Origin: Clostridia bacterium
GTDB lineage: Bacteria > Bacillota > Clostridia > Oscillospirales > Acutalibacteraceae
DNA length: 42,317 bases
Direction: 5' to 3'
Assembly (NCBI GenBank): GCA_017481575.1
Contig: JAFUPA010000020.1
Coordinates: 1 to 42,317 of the forward strand
Within the stretch, counting starts at the first letter, position 1, and the number at the start of each line of letters is the position of its first letter. A model generated the notes under the pieces. That model saw only the letters and a list, made by a program, of their open reading frames with translations. It was not told where the DNA came from and made no database searches. Made by a program: the position numbers and the translations under genes. Shown here in pieces: positions 7,643 through 15,495 of this stretch.

Positions 7643-7666
7643 AAGGTGATTATATGATATCACCTT
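7643..7666 (-). promoter_or_regulatory. Palindromic operator overlapping a TATAAT box
   Basis: AAGGTGAT (7643-7650) and ATCACCTT (7659-7666) are perfect inverted arms. On the minus strand TATAAT (7649-7654) sits inside the right half, about 30 nt upstream of the paralogue 2 start. I see no matching -35, so expression may need an activator or be blocked by a repressor at the dyad. Confidence 0.5.
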
Positions 7667-7722
7667 TTAAACCGTATTTCTATAGTTTTTGAAAAAAATA
7701 TATACAAATTTTTAAAAACGTC

Positions 7723-8013
7723 TTACATACCCATACCAACCATTGCAATAATCACGCAAAGGATTGCAATAATAAAGTTGATGTTGCCCGAAATGTAATT
7801 CTGCTTTTTCTTGTGAATTCCGTCAAGGAAAATTGCAGAAGCTATTACAAGCATGAAAACCGCAAAGAAAACGGCTGTGTAAAACTGGAAGAACATTGCA
7901 ATCAGAAATGCCATAAAAGATACCATTGATGCAATTGTAATTATAAGCCACGGAAGGGTAAGCTTTTGCTTGAGTGTAGCATTATCGTTATGTGTCTGAT
8001 TGTTTTTGCTCAT
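7723..8013 (-). CDS. Small membrane protein, three predicted TM segments
   Basis: A 96-residue protein that I do not recognise. After a polar N terminus (MSKNNQTHNDN) there are three hydrophobic segments at about residues 20-40, 43-64 and 77-96, with a short basic loop (GIHKKKQNY) between the second and third. The positive loop suggests it faces the cytoplasm. The start follows GGAGGG and a good promoter at 8037-8065 whose -35 is covered by a dyad. It is probably monocistronic and divergent from the phoH operon. Confidence 0.65.
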   Translation of the reverse strand: MSKNNQTHNDNATLKQKLTLPWLIITIASMVSFMAFLIAMFFQFYTAVFFAVFMLVIASAIFLDGIHKKKQNYISGNINFIIAILCVIIAMVGMGM

Positions 8014-8036
8014 AACTATCCCTCCTTATCTTGAAT

Positions 8037-8066
8037 ATCATATCAAATTTGCTTGACATAGTCAAG
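8037..8066 (-). promoter_or_regulatory. Promoter with a dyad over its -35
   Basis: On the minus strand TTGACT (8060-8065) and TATGAT (8037-8042) are 17 bp apart. CTTGAC-ATA-GTCAAG (8052-8066) is a perfect inverted repeat covering the -35, a possible operator. Confidence 0.65.
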
Positions 8067-8160
8067 ATTGATTTCGTCTTTTTTCATTCTTAATAGACAT
8101 TTTATCTAAATGACAGCTGAAAATTATGTGCAATTTTTATTGTTAAATTTCTATTTTTAA

Positions 8161-8189
8161 ATGACTTTTTTACAGATGTATGATATAAT
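8161..8189 (+). promoter_or_regulatory. Promoter of the phoH operon
   Basis: ATGACT (8161-8166) and TATAAT (8184-8189) are 17 bp apart, and the -10 is extended (TGaTATAAT), which compensates for the weak -35. Confidence 0.65.
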
Positions 8190-8195
8190 AACAAT

Positions 8196-8232
8196 CGGTG
8201 GAAAATAATTTTATAAGAATCCGCCGTTTTTT
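8196..8232 (+). promoter_or_regulatory. Terminator-like hairpin in the phoH leader
   Basis: CGGTGGA (8196-8202) pairs with TCCGCCG (8220-8226), with one G-U pair, and is followed by TTTTTT. The stem starts within a few bases of the predicted transcription start and lies 31 nt before the phoH start. It may be an attenuator or a 5'-stabilising stem. Confidence 0.5.
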
Positions 8233-8262
8233 AAATAATCACAACAAAGCGAGGTCGTCTTT

Positions 8263-9228
8263 TTGTTTGAGCAAATAATCAATTTTGACCGTATGGAACA
8301 GGCTGTCAGCCTGTTTGGCAGTTTTGACGAAAACATTAAACTCATCGAGAAAAAATATTCGGTCAATGTTGTCTGCCGTGGCTCTGACCTGAAGGTCAGC
8401 GGCGAAGCAGAAAACGTTGCACTTGCCGTAAGGGCAATCAACGGTCTTCTGGGTCTTATCAACAAGGGTGAAGCTCTCAACGAGCAGAATGTGCGTTATG
8501 TAACATCACTTGTTGACGACGGTGCGGAGGATAAGCTCAAGCAGATGAGCGGCGACTGCATCTGCGTTACAACAAAGGGCAAGCCGGTCAAGCCGAAGAC
8601 TATCGGGCAGGAAAAATATGTCCGTGCGATTGAGGACAACACCATTGTTATAGGTGTAGGTCCTGCCGGTACAGGTAAAACTTACCTTGCTGTTGCTATG
8701 GCTGTAAGTGCTTTCCGTGCAAAGGAGATTAACCGTATCATCCTCACCCGCCCTGCCGTTGAAGCTGGCGAAAAGCTCGGATTTTTGCCCGGCGATTTGC
8801 AACAGAAGGTTGACCCCTATCTTCGCCCGCTTTATGATGCGCTGTTTGATATGCTTGGTGCAGAGAATTTTCAGCGTTACCAGGAGCGCGGAAGCATTGA
8901 GGTCGCACCCCTTGCTTATATGCGAGGCAGAACGCTTGATGACAGCTTTGTTATCCTTGACGAGGCACAGAACACCACACCTGAACAGATGAAAATGTTT
9001 TTGACACGTCTTGGCTTCAACTCCAAAATGGTTGTTACGGGTGACGTTACCCAGATAGACCTGCCCGACGGCAAGCGTTCGGGACTTGTGGAGGCTACAA
9101 GGATACTAAAAGACGTTGAAGATGTTAAAATTATACGTTTTTCCGAAAAAGATGTCGTACGTCATAAGCTTGTGCAAGACATAATCAAGGCGTACGAAAA
9201 ATACGAGGAGGCAAGGAAAAGAAAATGA
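8263..9228 (+). CDS. phoH: PhoH family ATPase
   Basis: A 321-residue PhoH-like protein (the YbeZ/PhoL type). An N-terminal KH-like region of about 110 residues precedes the P-loop ATPase with Walker A GPAGTGKTYLA and Walker B FVILDEAQNTT, and a MFLTRLGFNSKMVVTGD helicase-like block. Family members bind nucleotides and RNA and work with YbeY in ribosome maturation; direct biochemical roles are still loosely defined. It is the first gene of a tightly overlapping phoH-ybeY-era run, with a 4-nt overlap to ybeY, which supports that partnership. The start is TTG at 8263, nine nt after GCGAGG. Confidence 0.93.
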   Translation: MFEQIINFDRMEQAVSLFGSFDENIKLIEKKYSVNVVCRGSDLKVSGEAENVALAVRAINGLLGLINKGEALNEQNVRYVTSLVDDGAEDKLKQMSGDCICVTTKGKPVKPKTIGQEKYVRAIEDNTIVIGVGPAGTGKTYLAVAMAVSAFRAKEINRIILTRPAVEAGEKLGFLPGDLQQKVDPYLRPLYDALFDMLGAENFQRYQERGSIEVAPLAYMRGRTLDDSFVILDEAQNTTPEQMKMFLTRLGFNSKMVVTGDVTQIDLPDGKRSGLVEATRILKDVEDVKIIRFSEKDVVRHKLVQDIIKAYEKYEEARKRK

Positions 9229-9731
9229 CAGACAAAATAAAAGTAATTATCACAAATGACCAGAAAGATATAAGAATCCCGACGGGAGTAAGAATGCTCG
9301 TCAGACGTTGCTGTAATGCCGTTCTTGTTAACGAGGGCTTTGAGGGCTCCGCAGAAATCAGCGTAAGATTTGTAAACGACGATACAATCCACGAACTTAA
9401 CAAGGAGTTCCGCAACGTTGACAACAGCACAGATGTGCTTTCCTTCCCTCTCGGCGAAAACGGTGTTTATGACATCAACCACGATACAGGCGCAAAGATG
9501 CTTGGCGATATCGTTATTTCAATTGAGCACGCTATTATGCAGTCAAAGCTTTATGACCATTCCCTCCAGCGTGAGATAGCATTCCTGACCGTTCACTCAA
9601 TGTTCCATCTTCTCGGCTATGACCACGAGAACGGCGGACTTGAAATGGTGCGTATGCGTGAAAAGGAAGAAACTGTACTTACACAGCTCGGTCTTAAGAG
9701 AAGCGACAGCTATTACACGGAGGAAAACTGA
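9225..9731 (+). CDS. ybeY: Endoribonuclease YbeY (rRNA maturation factor)
   Basis: A 168-residue YbeY protein, a zinc-dependent single-strand RNase needed for 16S rRNA 3'-end processing and ribosome quality control. The three-histidine motif is HSMFHLLGYDH, matching HxxxHxxxxxH, and the preceding region contains TDVLSFPLGE, a conserved family block. Length is usual. It overlaps phoH by ATGA and era by one base, so translation is coupled. Many Bacillus relatives have dgkA and cdd between ybeY and era; here they are absent. Confidence 0.95.
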   Translation: MTDKIKVIITNDQKDIRIPTGVRMLVRRCCNAVLVNEGFEGSAEISVRFVNDDTIHELNKEFRNVDNSTDVLSFPLGENGVYDINHDTGAKMLGDIVISIEHAIMQSKLYDHSLQREIAFLTVHSMFHLLGYDHENGGLEMVRMREKEETVLTQLGLKRSDSYYTEEN

Positions 9732-10618
9732 TGACTAAAACCGCATTCATTGCGATAGTGGGTTGCCCGAATGTCGGCAAATCCTCAATACTTAACCGTT
9801 TGCTCGGTCAGAAAATTGCGATTGTTTCGGAAAAACCGCAGACAACACGCACAAAGATTATGGGTGTTCTTACCGAGGGTGACACACAGCTTGTTTTCAC
9901 CGACACACCCGGCTTTCACAGACCGAAAACAAAGCTCGGCGAAAAAATGGTGCAGGCAGTAAGTGACAGCGTTGCAGGCGTTGATGCTTGTCTGTTTGTA
10001 GTTGAACCGCAGGGCGAGTTGCGTCCCGCAGAGCTTGAGCTTATAGAAAAATTCAAAAAACTAAAAATGCCCGTAATCCTTGCCATCAACAAGGTGGACA
10101 CGCTTCCCGACAAGGAAGTGCTTATGTCACGCATTGCGGAGCTTTCGCAGGTTTATAACTTCGAGGCAATAGTTCCCGTTTCCGCTATGAGAGGCATCAA
10201 TATGGATGCTCTTCTCGGCGAGCTTTCAAAACTGGCAGAGGAAAGTGTTTTCTTCTTCCCCGAGGATACTCTCACCGACCAGCCCGAAAGAGTTATTGCC
10301 GCAGAGATGATTCGTGAAAAGCTGCTTCGCAACCTTGACCGTGAAATCCCACACGGTGTTGCTGTCAGCATTGAAAAAATGCGTGAGCGTGAAGACTCTG
10401 ACATTATGGATGTCGAAGCGGTTATTTACTGCGAAAAAGAGAGCCACAAGGGCATTATCATCGGCAAGGGCGGTGCTATGCTCAAGCGTGTTTCCACAAG
10501 AGCACGTGAGGATATGGAAAAGTTCTTTATGTGCAAAATCAACCTTCGTTGCTGGGTCAAGGTTAAGGAAGGCTGGAGAAACCGTGAAGGTTTAATTCAT
10601 AATTTTGGTCTTGACTAA
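9731..10618 (+). CDS. era: GTPase Era
   Basis: A 295-residue Era GTPase, which binds the 16S rRNA 3' end and checks 30S assembly. G1 is GCPNVGKSS, G3 is DTPG, G4 is NKVD and G5 lies in PVSAMRG. The C-terminal KH domain contains GIIIGKGGAMLK. Length and domain order are complete. Its ATG overlaps the ybeY stop (TGATG). The operon pairs Era with YbeY and PhoH, all acting at the 16S 3' end. Confidence 0.97.
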   Translation: MTKTAFIAIVGCPNVGKSSILNRLLGQKIAIVSEKPQTTRTKIMGVLTEGDTQLVFTDTPGFHRPKTKLGEKMVQAVSDSVAGVDACLFVVEPQGELRPAELELIEKFKKLKMPVILAINKVDTLPDKEVLMSRIAELSQVYNFEAIVPVSAMRGINMDALLGELSKLAEESVFFFPEDTLTDQPERVIAAEMIREKLLRNLDREIPHGVAVSIEKMREREDSDIMDVEAVIYCEKESHKGIIIGKGGAMLKRVSTRAREDMEKFFMCKINLRCWVKVKEGWRNREGLIHNFGLD

Positions 10619-10636
10619 AAATAAATAAAAAAAGTG

Positions 10637-10670
10637 TCCCTGCAAATACTTCTATTTGGAGGGATATTTT
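10637..10670 (+). promoter_or_regulatory. Hairpin sequestering the yqzL Shine-Dalgarno
   Basis: TCCCT-g-CAAATA (10637-10648), loop CTTC, and TATTTG-g-AGGGA (10653-10664) form an 11-bp stem with one G-G mismatch. The Shine-Dalgarno GGAGGG is wholly inside the right arm, and TATTTT plus the ATG follow. It could be a weak terminator after era or a translational switch for yqzL-recO. Confidence 0.6.
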
Positions 10671-10829
10671 ATGAATACGAATTTCAAAGAGCTTGCCGCA
10701 TGGGACAAGTTTGCACAAAGCGGCAAGATTTGCGATTACCTGCAATACAAACACATTTCACAGGAGACAGAAAATGAAGTTGAGCACGGACGGACTGATA
10801 ATAAGGGAGCAACAGACGGGCGAGGATGA
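10671..10829 (+). CDS. yqzL: YqzL-like small protein
   Basis: A 52-residue frame starting MNTNFKELAAWDKFAQSGKI. It has GGAGGG seven nt before ATG. The pattern W-x-x-F-x-x-(T/S)G-x-I-x-x-Y-L-x-Y-K (WDKFAQSGKICDYLQYK here) and the position between era and recO match the YqzL family known from Bacillus, whose function is not established. Its last 18 codons overlap the start of recO in another frame, so the part after about residue 35 (the section shared with recO) is probably not conserved. It lies behind a stem-loop that hides its ribosome binding site. Confidence 0.75.
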   Translation: MNTNFKELAAWDKFAQSGKICDYLQYKHISQETENEVEHGRTDNKGATDGRG

Positions 10830-11514
10830 CCGCCTTGTTACCTTGCTTACCCGTGATTATGGCGTGTTGCGTGCTTTTGTGAGAGGTGCAAAGAGGATTA
10901 AAAGCAAGTCGCAGAGTGCGACACAGCTTTTTGCTTACGGCAAATTTTCAATTTACCGTGGCAAGGACGCTTACTCGATTGACGAGGCACAGCCGATAGA
11001 AATCTTTTTTGACCTTCGCAACGACATTGAGGCTCTCTCGCTCGCACAGTATTTTTGCGAGCTTGCAGGTGAACTCGCACCAGTTGAGGACGACGCAGGC
11101 GAATACCTGAAGCTCATCCTCAACGCATTACATATGCTTTCAAAAAACAAACGACCTCACGCTCAACTCAAAGCAATTGTTGAGTTGAGAATGATGAGTC
11201 TGTCGGGTTATATGCCTGACCTTGTTGCCTGCGGTGACTGCGGAAAATTTTCTGACAGCGGAATGTTCTTCAGCCCTGTGGAGGGTCAGATTTTTTGCGG
11301 TGAATGTGTGCATGACCACACCTGTACGGCACTTCCAAACGGAGTGCTTTCCGCAATGCGACACATCTGCTACACAGATATTTCAAAGCTTTTTTCGTTC
11401 ACACTTCAGGAGGAAAGCATGAACTTCCTGACAAATGTAACGGAAAACTTCCTTATAACCCAGACATCAAAAAAATTTAAAACACTTGATTTTTATAAAT
11501 CCATGAAAGGATGA
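10774..11514 (+). CDS. recO: DNA repair protein RecO
   Basis: A 246-residue RecO, which helps load RecA at single-strand gaps and anneals SSB-coated DNA. The N-terminal OB-fold begins in the usual way (TDGLIIREQQTGEDDRLVTLL), and a zinc-binding site CGDCGKF-CGECVHD is in the C-terminal half. Start choice: ATG at 10774 follows CAGGAG and yields the normal N terminus; it lies 56 nt inside the yqzL frame. The stop overlaps the region just before mutS2. Confidence 0.93.
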   Translation: MKLSTDGLIIREQQTGEDDRLVTLLTRDYGVLRAFVRGAKRIKSKSQSATQLFAYGKFSIYRGKDAYSIDEAQPIEIFFDLRNDIEALSLAQYFCELAGELAPVEDDAGEYLKLILNALHMLSKNKRPHAQLKAIVELRMMSLSGYMPDLVACGDCGKFSDSGMFFSPVEGQIFCGECVHDHTCTALPNGVLSAMRHICYTDISKLFSFTLQEESMNFLTNVTENFLITQTSKKFKTLDFYKSMKG

Positions 11515-11519
11515 GCGAT

Positions 11520-13907
11520 ATGAATAAACATCATAAATCGCTTGAACTTGACAAAGTGCTTGAGATGCTGGCAACGCACACCTCGTGTGAGGATGCACGT
11601 CTTGCGGCACTTGAGCTCACGCCCGAAGCAGACCTCGACAGCGCACAGGCTCTTATGAACCAGACAAAGGACGCACATATGCTCCTTGCTCGCTTCGGCG
11701 GTCCGTCTTTCGGCGGACTTACCAACGTCAACAACGCTCTTTTCAGGGCGGATGCAGGCAGTACCTTAAGCCTTCGTGAGCTTTTGAACATTGCCGCAGT
11801 TCTGCACGTTATCCGCACCATTGTTCAATGGCGAAGCACCAACGAGGGCGTTGCAACAATTCTCGACATTTATTTTTCGGCACTTGTGCCCAACAAATAT
11901 CTCGAAGAAACCATCACAAATGCAATCATTTCCGAGGAAGAGGTTGCAGACAATGCCTCTCCCCTGCTTGCTGATATAAGAAGAAAAATCAGAGCACAGG
12001 AGGGCAAGGTAAGAGAACAGCTCGGCAAGTTCACACACAATTCAAATTATTCAAAATATCTGCAGGACAACATCATAACCATGCGTAACGGACGTTATGT
12101 TGTCCCCGTCAAAAACGAGTACCGAAGCGAAATCCCCGGTCTTGTTCACGACTCGTCGGCAAGCGGTGCAACAATCTTTATTGAACCGATGCCGATTGTT
12201 GAGGCAAACAACCAGATAAAGCTCCTCAAAAACCAGGAGGAGGACGAAATTGACCGTATCCTTGCAGAGCTTTCCGCAACCGTCGGCAGCTTTGCAAACT
12301 CGATTAAAAGCAGCTACGAGTGTGCGGTTGAGCTCAACCTCATTTTTGCAAAGGCACAGCTTGCGTATGCGATGAACGCCTCTGTTCCCGAAATGAACGG
12401 TGACGGAATCATTGAGCTTCGCCGTGCCAGACATCCGCTCATTGACAAGAAAAAGGTGGTGCCCGTTGACATTCAACTCGGCAAGGACTTTGACACAATT
12501 GTTATCACGGGTCCGAACACGGGCGGTAAAACCGTTTCAATTAAGACTATCGGTCTTCTTTCACTTATGGCAATGTGCGGTCTTATGCTTCCCGTTGACG
12601 ACAGAAGCAAGATTTCTGTTTTCTCAAAGGTACTTGCAGACATCGGTGACGAGCAGAGCATTGAGCAGTCACTTTCAACATTCTCGTCACATATGACGAA
12701 CATAATAAAAATTCTTGCAGAGGCAGACGGCTCCAGCCTTGTTCTGATTGACGAATTGGGTGCAGGCACAGACCCCGTTGAGGGTGCGGCACTCGCTATT
12801 TCAATACTTGAACAGCTTCGTAATCAGGGTGCAAAGATTGCATCGACTACCCACTATGCCGAACTTAAGGCTTACGCACTCCAGACTCACGGAGTGACAA
12901 ACGGAAGCTGTGAATTCGACGTTCAGTCGCTTCGTCCTACATACCGACTTCTTATCGGTGTGCCCGGACGTTCAAATGCTTTTGCAATTTCACAAAGACT
13001 CGGGCTTTCCGACGACATAATTGAACACGCACAGGAGCTTGTTTCAACCGAAAACACACGCTTTGAGGACGTTGTTGACCGACTTGAGCAAAGCCGCAAG
13101 AAAATGGAGGCGGAGCACGACGAGGCAATGAAAATCCGTGCCGCCGCTGACAGAGAGCTTGAAAAGGCAAAGCAGATGAAAGCGGAAATGCAAGCCTTGC
13201 GTGAAAAGGAAATGGAGAACGCAAAGGCACAGGCAATGCGCATTACCGAGCAGGCAAAGCGTGAGGCATATCAGCTTCTTAACGAGCTTGAAGAGCTGCG
13301 CAAACAGCAGGCAAAGGAAAAGGATGCCGCTGAAATGGCTCGCCGTGCAAGGGCGGCTGTCAAAAAAGGTATTGATGCCATTGATTCCGCCGCCGACCCG
13401 ATTATCGGCACGCTCGACAATGACGAGGACTACACCCTGCCCCGACCGCTTAAGGTTGGCGACACAGTTATTATTGCAGATATCGGTAACGAAGCAACAG
13501 TTGTAAACCTTAAAGACAAAAAAGGACTTGTTACAGTCCAGATGGGTACAATGAAAACCCGTGTAAAAGAAAAGACACTTCGCCTTGTTGAGCGCAAGAA
13601 AAAGGATACAGTCGGTAAGCGTACCGTTGCAACAGGCAAAATGGAAAGCCGAATGAATATGTCTGCACAGACAAGCCTTGACCTCAGAGGAATGACGGTT
13701 GACGAGGGTCTGCTTGAGCTTGACCGTTACATCGACCACGCACTTCGTATGGGTATTGGCGAATTCACGGTTATTCACGGCAAGGGCACGGGTGTTTTGC
13801 GTGCGGCTGTGCGTGAATACCTAAAAAAAAGTACATTTGTTAAATCTCACCGCCTCGGCACTTTTGGCGAGGGAGAGGACGGAGTAAGCATTGTCACACT
13901 CAAATAA
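11520..13907 (+). CDS. mutS2: MutS2 ATPase with C-terminal Smr domain
   Basis: A 795-residue MutS2 protein. It has MutS core and lever regions, an ABC-type ATPase with Walker A GPNTGGKTVSIKT and Walker B LVLIDELGAGTDP, a long coiled coil (about residues 510-620, rich in Glu, Lys and Ala), and a C-terminal Smr nuclease-like domain with DLRGMTVDEG and HGKGTGVLR. Family members suppress recombination, and the Bacillus protein has been shown to rescue collided ribosomes. Start choice: ATG at 11520 is about nine nt after GAAAGG; the in-frame ATG at 11511 abuts that site. It immediately follows recO and overlaps the next gene by 17 nt. Confidence 0.95.
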   Translation: MNKHHKSLELDKVLEMLATHTSCEDARLAALELTPEADLDSAQALMNQTKDAHMLLARFGGPSFGGLTNVNNALFRADAGSTLSLRELLNIAAVLHVIRTIVQWRSTNEGVATILDIYFSALVPNKYLEETITNAIISEEEVADNASPLLADIRRKIRAQEGKVREQLGKFTHNSNYSKYLQDNIITMRNGRYVVPVKNEYRSEIPGLVHDSSASGATIFIEPMPIVEANNQIKLLKNQEEDEIDRILAELSATVGSFANSIKSSYECAVELNLIFAKAQLAYAMNASVPEMNGDGIIELRRARHPLIDKKKVVPVDIQLGKDFDTIVITGPNTGGKTVSIKTIGLLSLMAMCGLMLPVDDRSKISVFSKVLADIGDEQSIEQSLSTFSSHMTNIIKILAEADGSSLVLIDELGAGTDPVEGAALAISILEQLRNQGAKIASTTHYAELKAYALQTHGVTNGSCEFDVQSLRPTYRLLIGVPGRSNAFAISQRLGLSDDIIEHAQELVSTENTRFEDVVDRLEQSRKKMEAEHDEAMKIRAAADRELEKAKQMKAEMQALREKEMENAKAQAMRITEQAKREAYQLLNELEELRKQQAKEKDAAEMARRARAAVKKGIDAIDSAADPIIGTLDNDEDYTLPRPLKVGDTVIIADIGNEATVVNLKDKKGLVTVQMGTMKTRVKEKTLRLVERKKKDTVGKRTVATGKMESRMNMSAQTSLDLRGMTVDEGLLELDRYIDHALRMGIGEFTVIHGKGTGVLRAAVREYLKKSTFVKSHRLGTFGEGEDGVSIVTLK

Positions 13908-14787
13908 CAAAAACAGAATAATGAACATTATCGCAATGCTTATTTTCGGCACGCTGGGAATTTTCGTTTCACAGATTCCTCTGCCGTCGTCGGTGATAGC
14001 GATGCTTCGTGCGGTAATCGGTACAGTGTCAATCGGCGGATTTATGCTTGTAACAAAGCAAAAGCTCGATTTTAAGGTTATAAAAAAGAATGCCTTTTAC
14101 CTGCTTTTTTCGGGTGTGGCACTCGGCTTTAACTGGATTTTGCTTTTTGAAGCGTACCGCTACACAACCATTGCGGTAGCAACCCTTTGCTACTATATGG
14201 CTCCTGTTTTTGTAATCCTTTTGTCTCCGATTGTTTTAAAAGAAAAGCTCACGCCGACAATGGCAATCTGTTCCTTGGTGGCAATCGGCGGTGCAGTGCT
14301 GATTTCGGGCGCAACCGTCGGTGGTGGGCAGAGCATAAAGGGAATTATCTTCGGACTTGCGGCGGCGGTGCTTTATTGCAGTATCGTGCTCGCAAATAAA
14401 TTCATCAAAAACCAATCATCAACCGAAACAACATTTTTACAGCTTGCAATATCAGCCGTTATAATGGTGCCGTATGTCATTATAACCGAAAATGTAACAC
14501 TTGCTGATTTCCAACCAAAGACAATTGTTTTCGTTCTGATTGTAGGTATAATTCACACAGGCATTGCCTATGTACTTTATTTCGGTTCTGTTCAGCGCAT
14601 TCCCGCACAGACAGCTGCAGTTTTCAGCTACATAGACCCCGTTTCATCAATAATACTTTCGGCACTCATTTTAAATCAGCAAATGTCAGTATTACAGGCA
14701 ATCGGAACGGTTCTTATCCTCGGTGCAACCCTTTTTAACGAGCTTGCACCAATTCTTAAAAACAAACACAGCGGAGGTATAATATGA
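13891..14787 (+). CDS. EamA/DMT-superfamily transporter
   Basis: A 298-residue integral membrane protein with about ten hydrophobic segments arranged as two similar EamA halves (the first from about residue 10 to 140, the second from about 150 to 290). The family exports or imports small metabolites such as amino acids and nucleotide sugars; no residue here reveals the substrate. It starts with TTG at 13891 after GGAG inside the end of mutS2, giving a 17-nt overlap and likely coupled translation. It overlaps the acyltransferase gene by ATGA, so mutS2, this transporter and the acyltransferase form one unit. Confidence 0.85.
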   Translation: MSHSNNKNRIMNIIAMLIFGTLGIFVSQIPLPSSVIAMLRAVIGTVSIGGFMLVTKQKLDFKVIKKNAFYLLFSGVALGFNWILLFEAYRYTTIAVATLCYYMAPVFVILLSPIVLKEKLTPTMAICSLVAIGGAVLISGATVGGGQSIKGIIFGLAAAVLYCSIVLANKFIKNQSSTETTFLQLAISAVIMVPYVIITENVTLADFQPKTIVFVLIVGIIHTGIAYVLYFGSVQRIPAQTAAVFSYIDPVSSIILSALILNQQMSVLQAIGTVLILGATLFNELAPILKNKHSGGII

Positions 14788-15440
14788 AAGATTTAATCAT
14801 CATCGGAGCAGGCGGTCTCGGCAGAGAGACTATCTGGACTGCCGAAAGAATAAACGCAGTAACTCACGAATGGAATATTCTCGGCTTTATTGATGATAAG
14901 CCCAGCCTTAAGGGTAAAATCATTGACGGATATCGTGTTCTCGGCAATTCAGTCGATGTTGCCACTTACCCCGATGCTTACTATATCTGTGCTATCGGAC
15001 GGGCTGAAGTGAGAAAGTCTGCCGTTGAAAAAATCAAAAAAATTTACCCCGTTAAATTCGCAACACTTATTGACCCTGCCTGCGTTTACTGTAAGGAAAG
15101 GTCATCAATCGGCGAGGGTTGCATAATCTGCGCCAACACTTATATAACTGTTGACGTCAAGGTCGGCAATCACGTTTATTTCGGTGCAGACGGTACAATC
15201 GGTCACGATTCAAGGATTGAGGATTTTGTAACGTGCTACCCGGGCGTTAATGTTTCGGGAACAACACACATCGGACAAGAGTGTGAAATCGGTGCAGGCT
15301 CACAGGTTATTCAAGGCGTGTCAGTTGGTGAAAAAACAATCGTCGGCGCAGGCTCGGTAGTTGTCCGTGACTTGCCTGCTGACTGCACGGCAGTCGGTGC
15401 TCCGGCGAAGCCGATTAAGTTTCATAATAAAAAAATATAA
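14784..15440 (+). CDS. NeuD/PglD-family sugar O- or N-acyltransferase
   Basis: A 218-residue protein with an N-terminal nucleotide-sugar-binding PglD-like fold (LIIIGAGGLGRET) and a C-terminal left-handed beta-helix of hexapeptide repeats (about residues 100-205, for example IGEGCIICANTYIT and VGNHVYFG). Catalytic His candidates are in GHDSRI. Such enzymes acetylate sialic acid or UDP-sugar intermediates in surface glycan synthesis. No glycan genes are nearby, so the acceptor is unknown. It overlaps the transporter gene by ATGA behind GGAGGT and ends just before a perfect terminator. Confidence 0.85.
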   Translation: MKDLIIIGAGGLGRETIWTAERINAVTHEWNILGFIDDKPSLKGKIIDGYRVLGNSVDVATYPDAYYICAIGRAEVRKSAVEKIKKIYPVKFATLIDPACVYCKERSSIGEGCIICANTYITVDVKVGNHVYFGADGTIGHDSRIEDFVTCYPGVNVSGTTHIGQECEIGAGSQVIQGVSVGEKTIVGAGSVVVRDLPADCTAVGAPAKPIKFHNKKI

Positions 15441-15448
15441 GAGCGAAA

Positions 15449-15482
15449 AAATGGACTTGTTCTGCAGAACAAGTCCATTTAA
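15449..15482. terminator. Bidirectional terminator, perfect 32-nt palindrome
   Basis: AAATGGACTTGTTCTG (15449-15464) is the exact inverse complement of the next 16 bases. It lies between the convergent acyltransferase and hydrolase genes, which end at 15440 and 15496. Confidence 0.85.
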
Positions 15483-15495
15483 GTTTTAGTAAGAT

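Noticed and set aside
10693-10773. A longer recO with an upstream start
   Set aside because: The extra residues read antiparallel to no known RecO sequence, lack a ribosome site and coincide with the yqzL frame; ATG 10774 gives the standard N terminus.
13044-13778. A 244-codon open frame on the minus strand inside mutS2
   Set aside because: Antisense to a clear MutS2 domain, with unnatural Cys/Phe/His-rich composition and no start signals.
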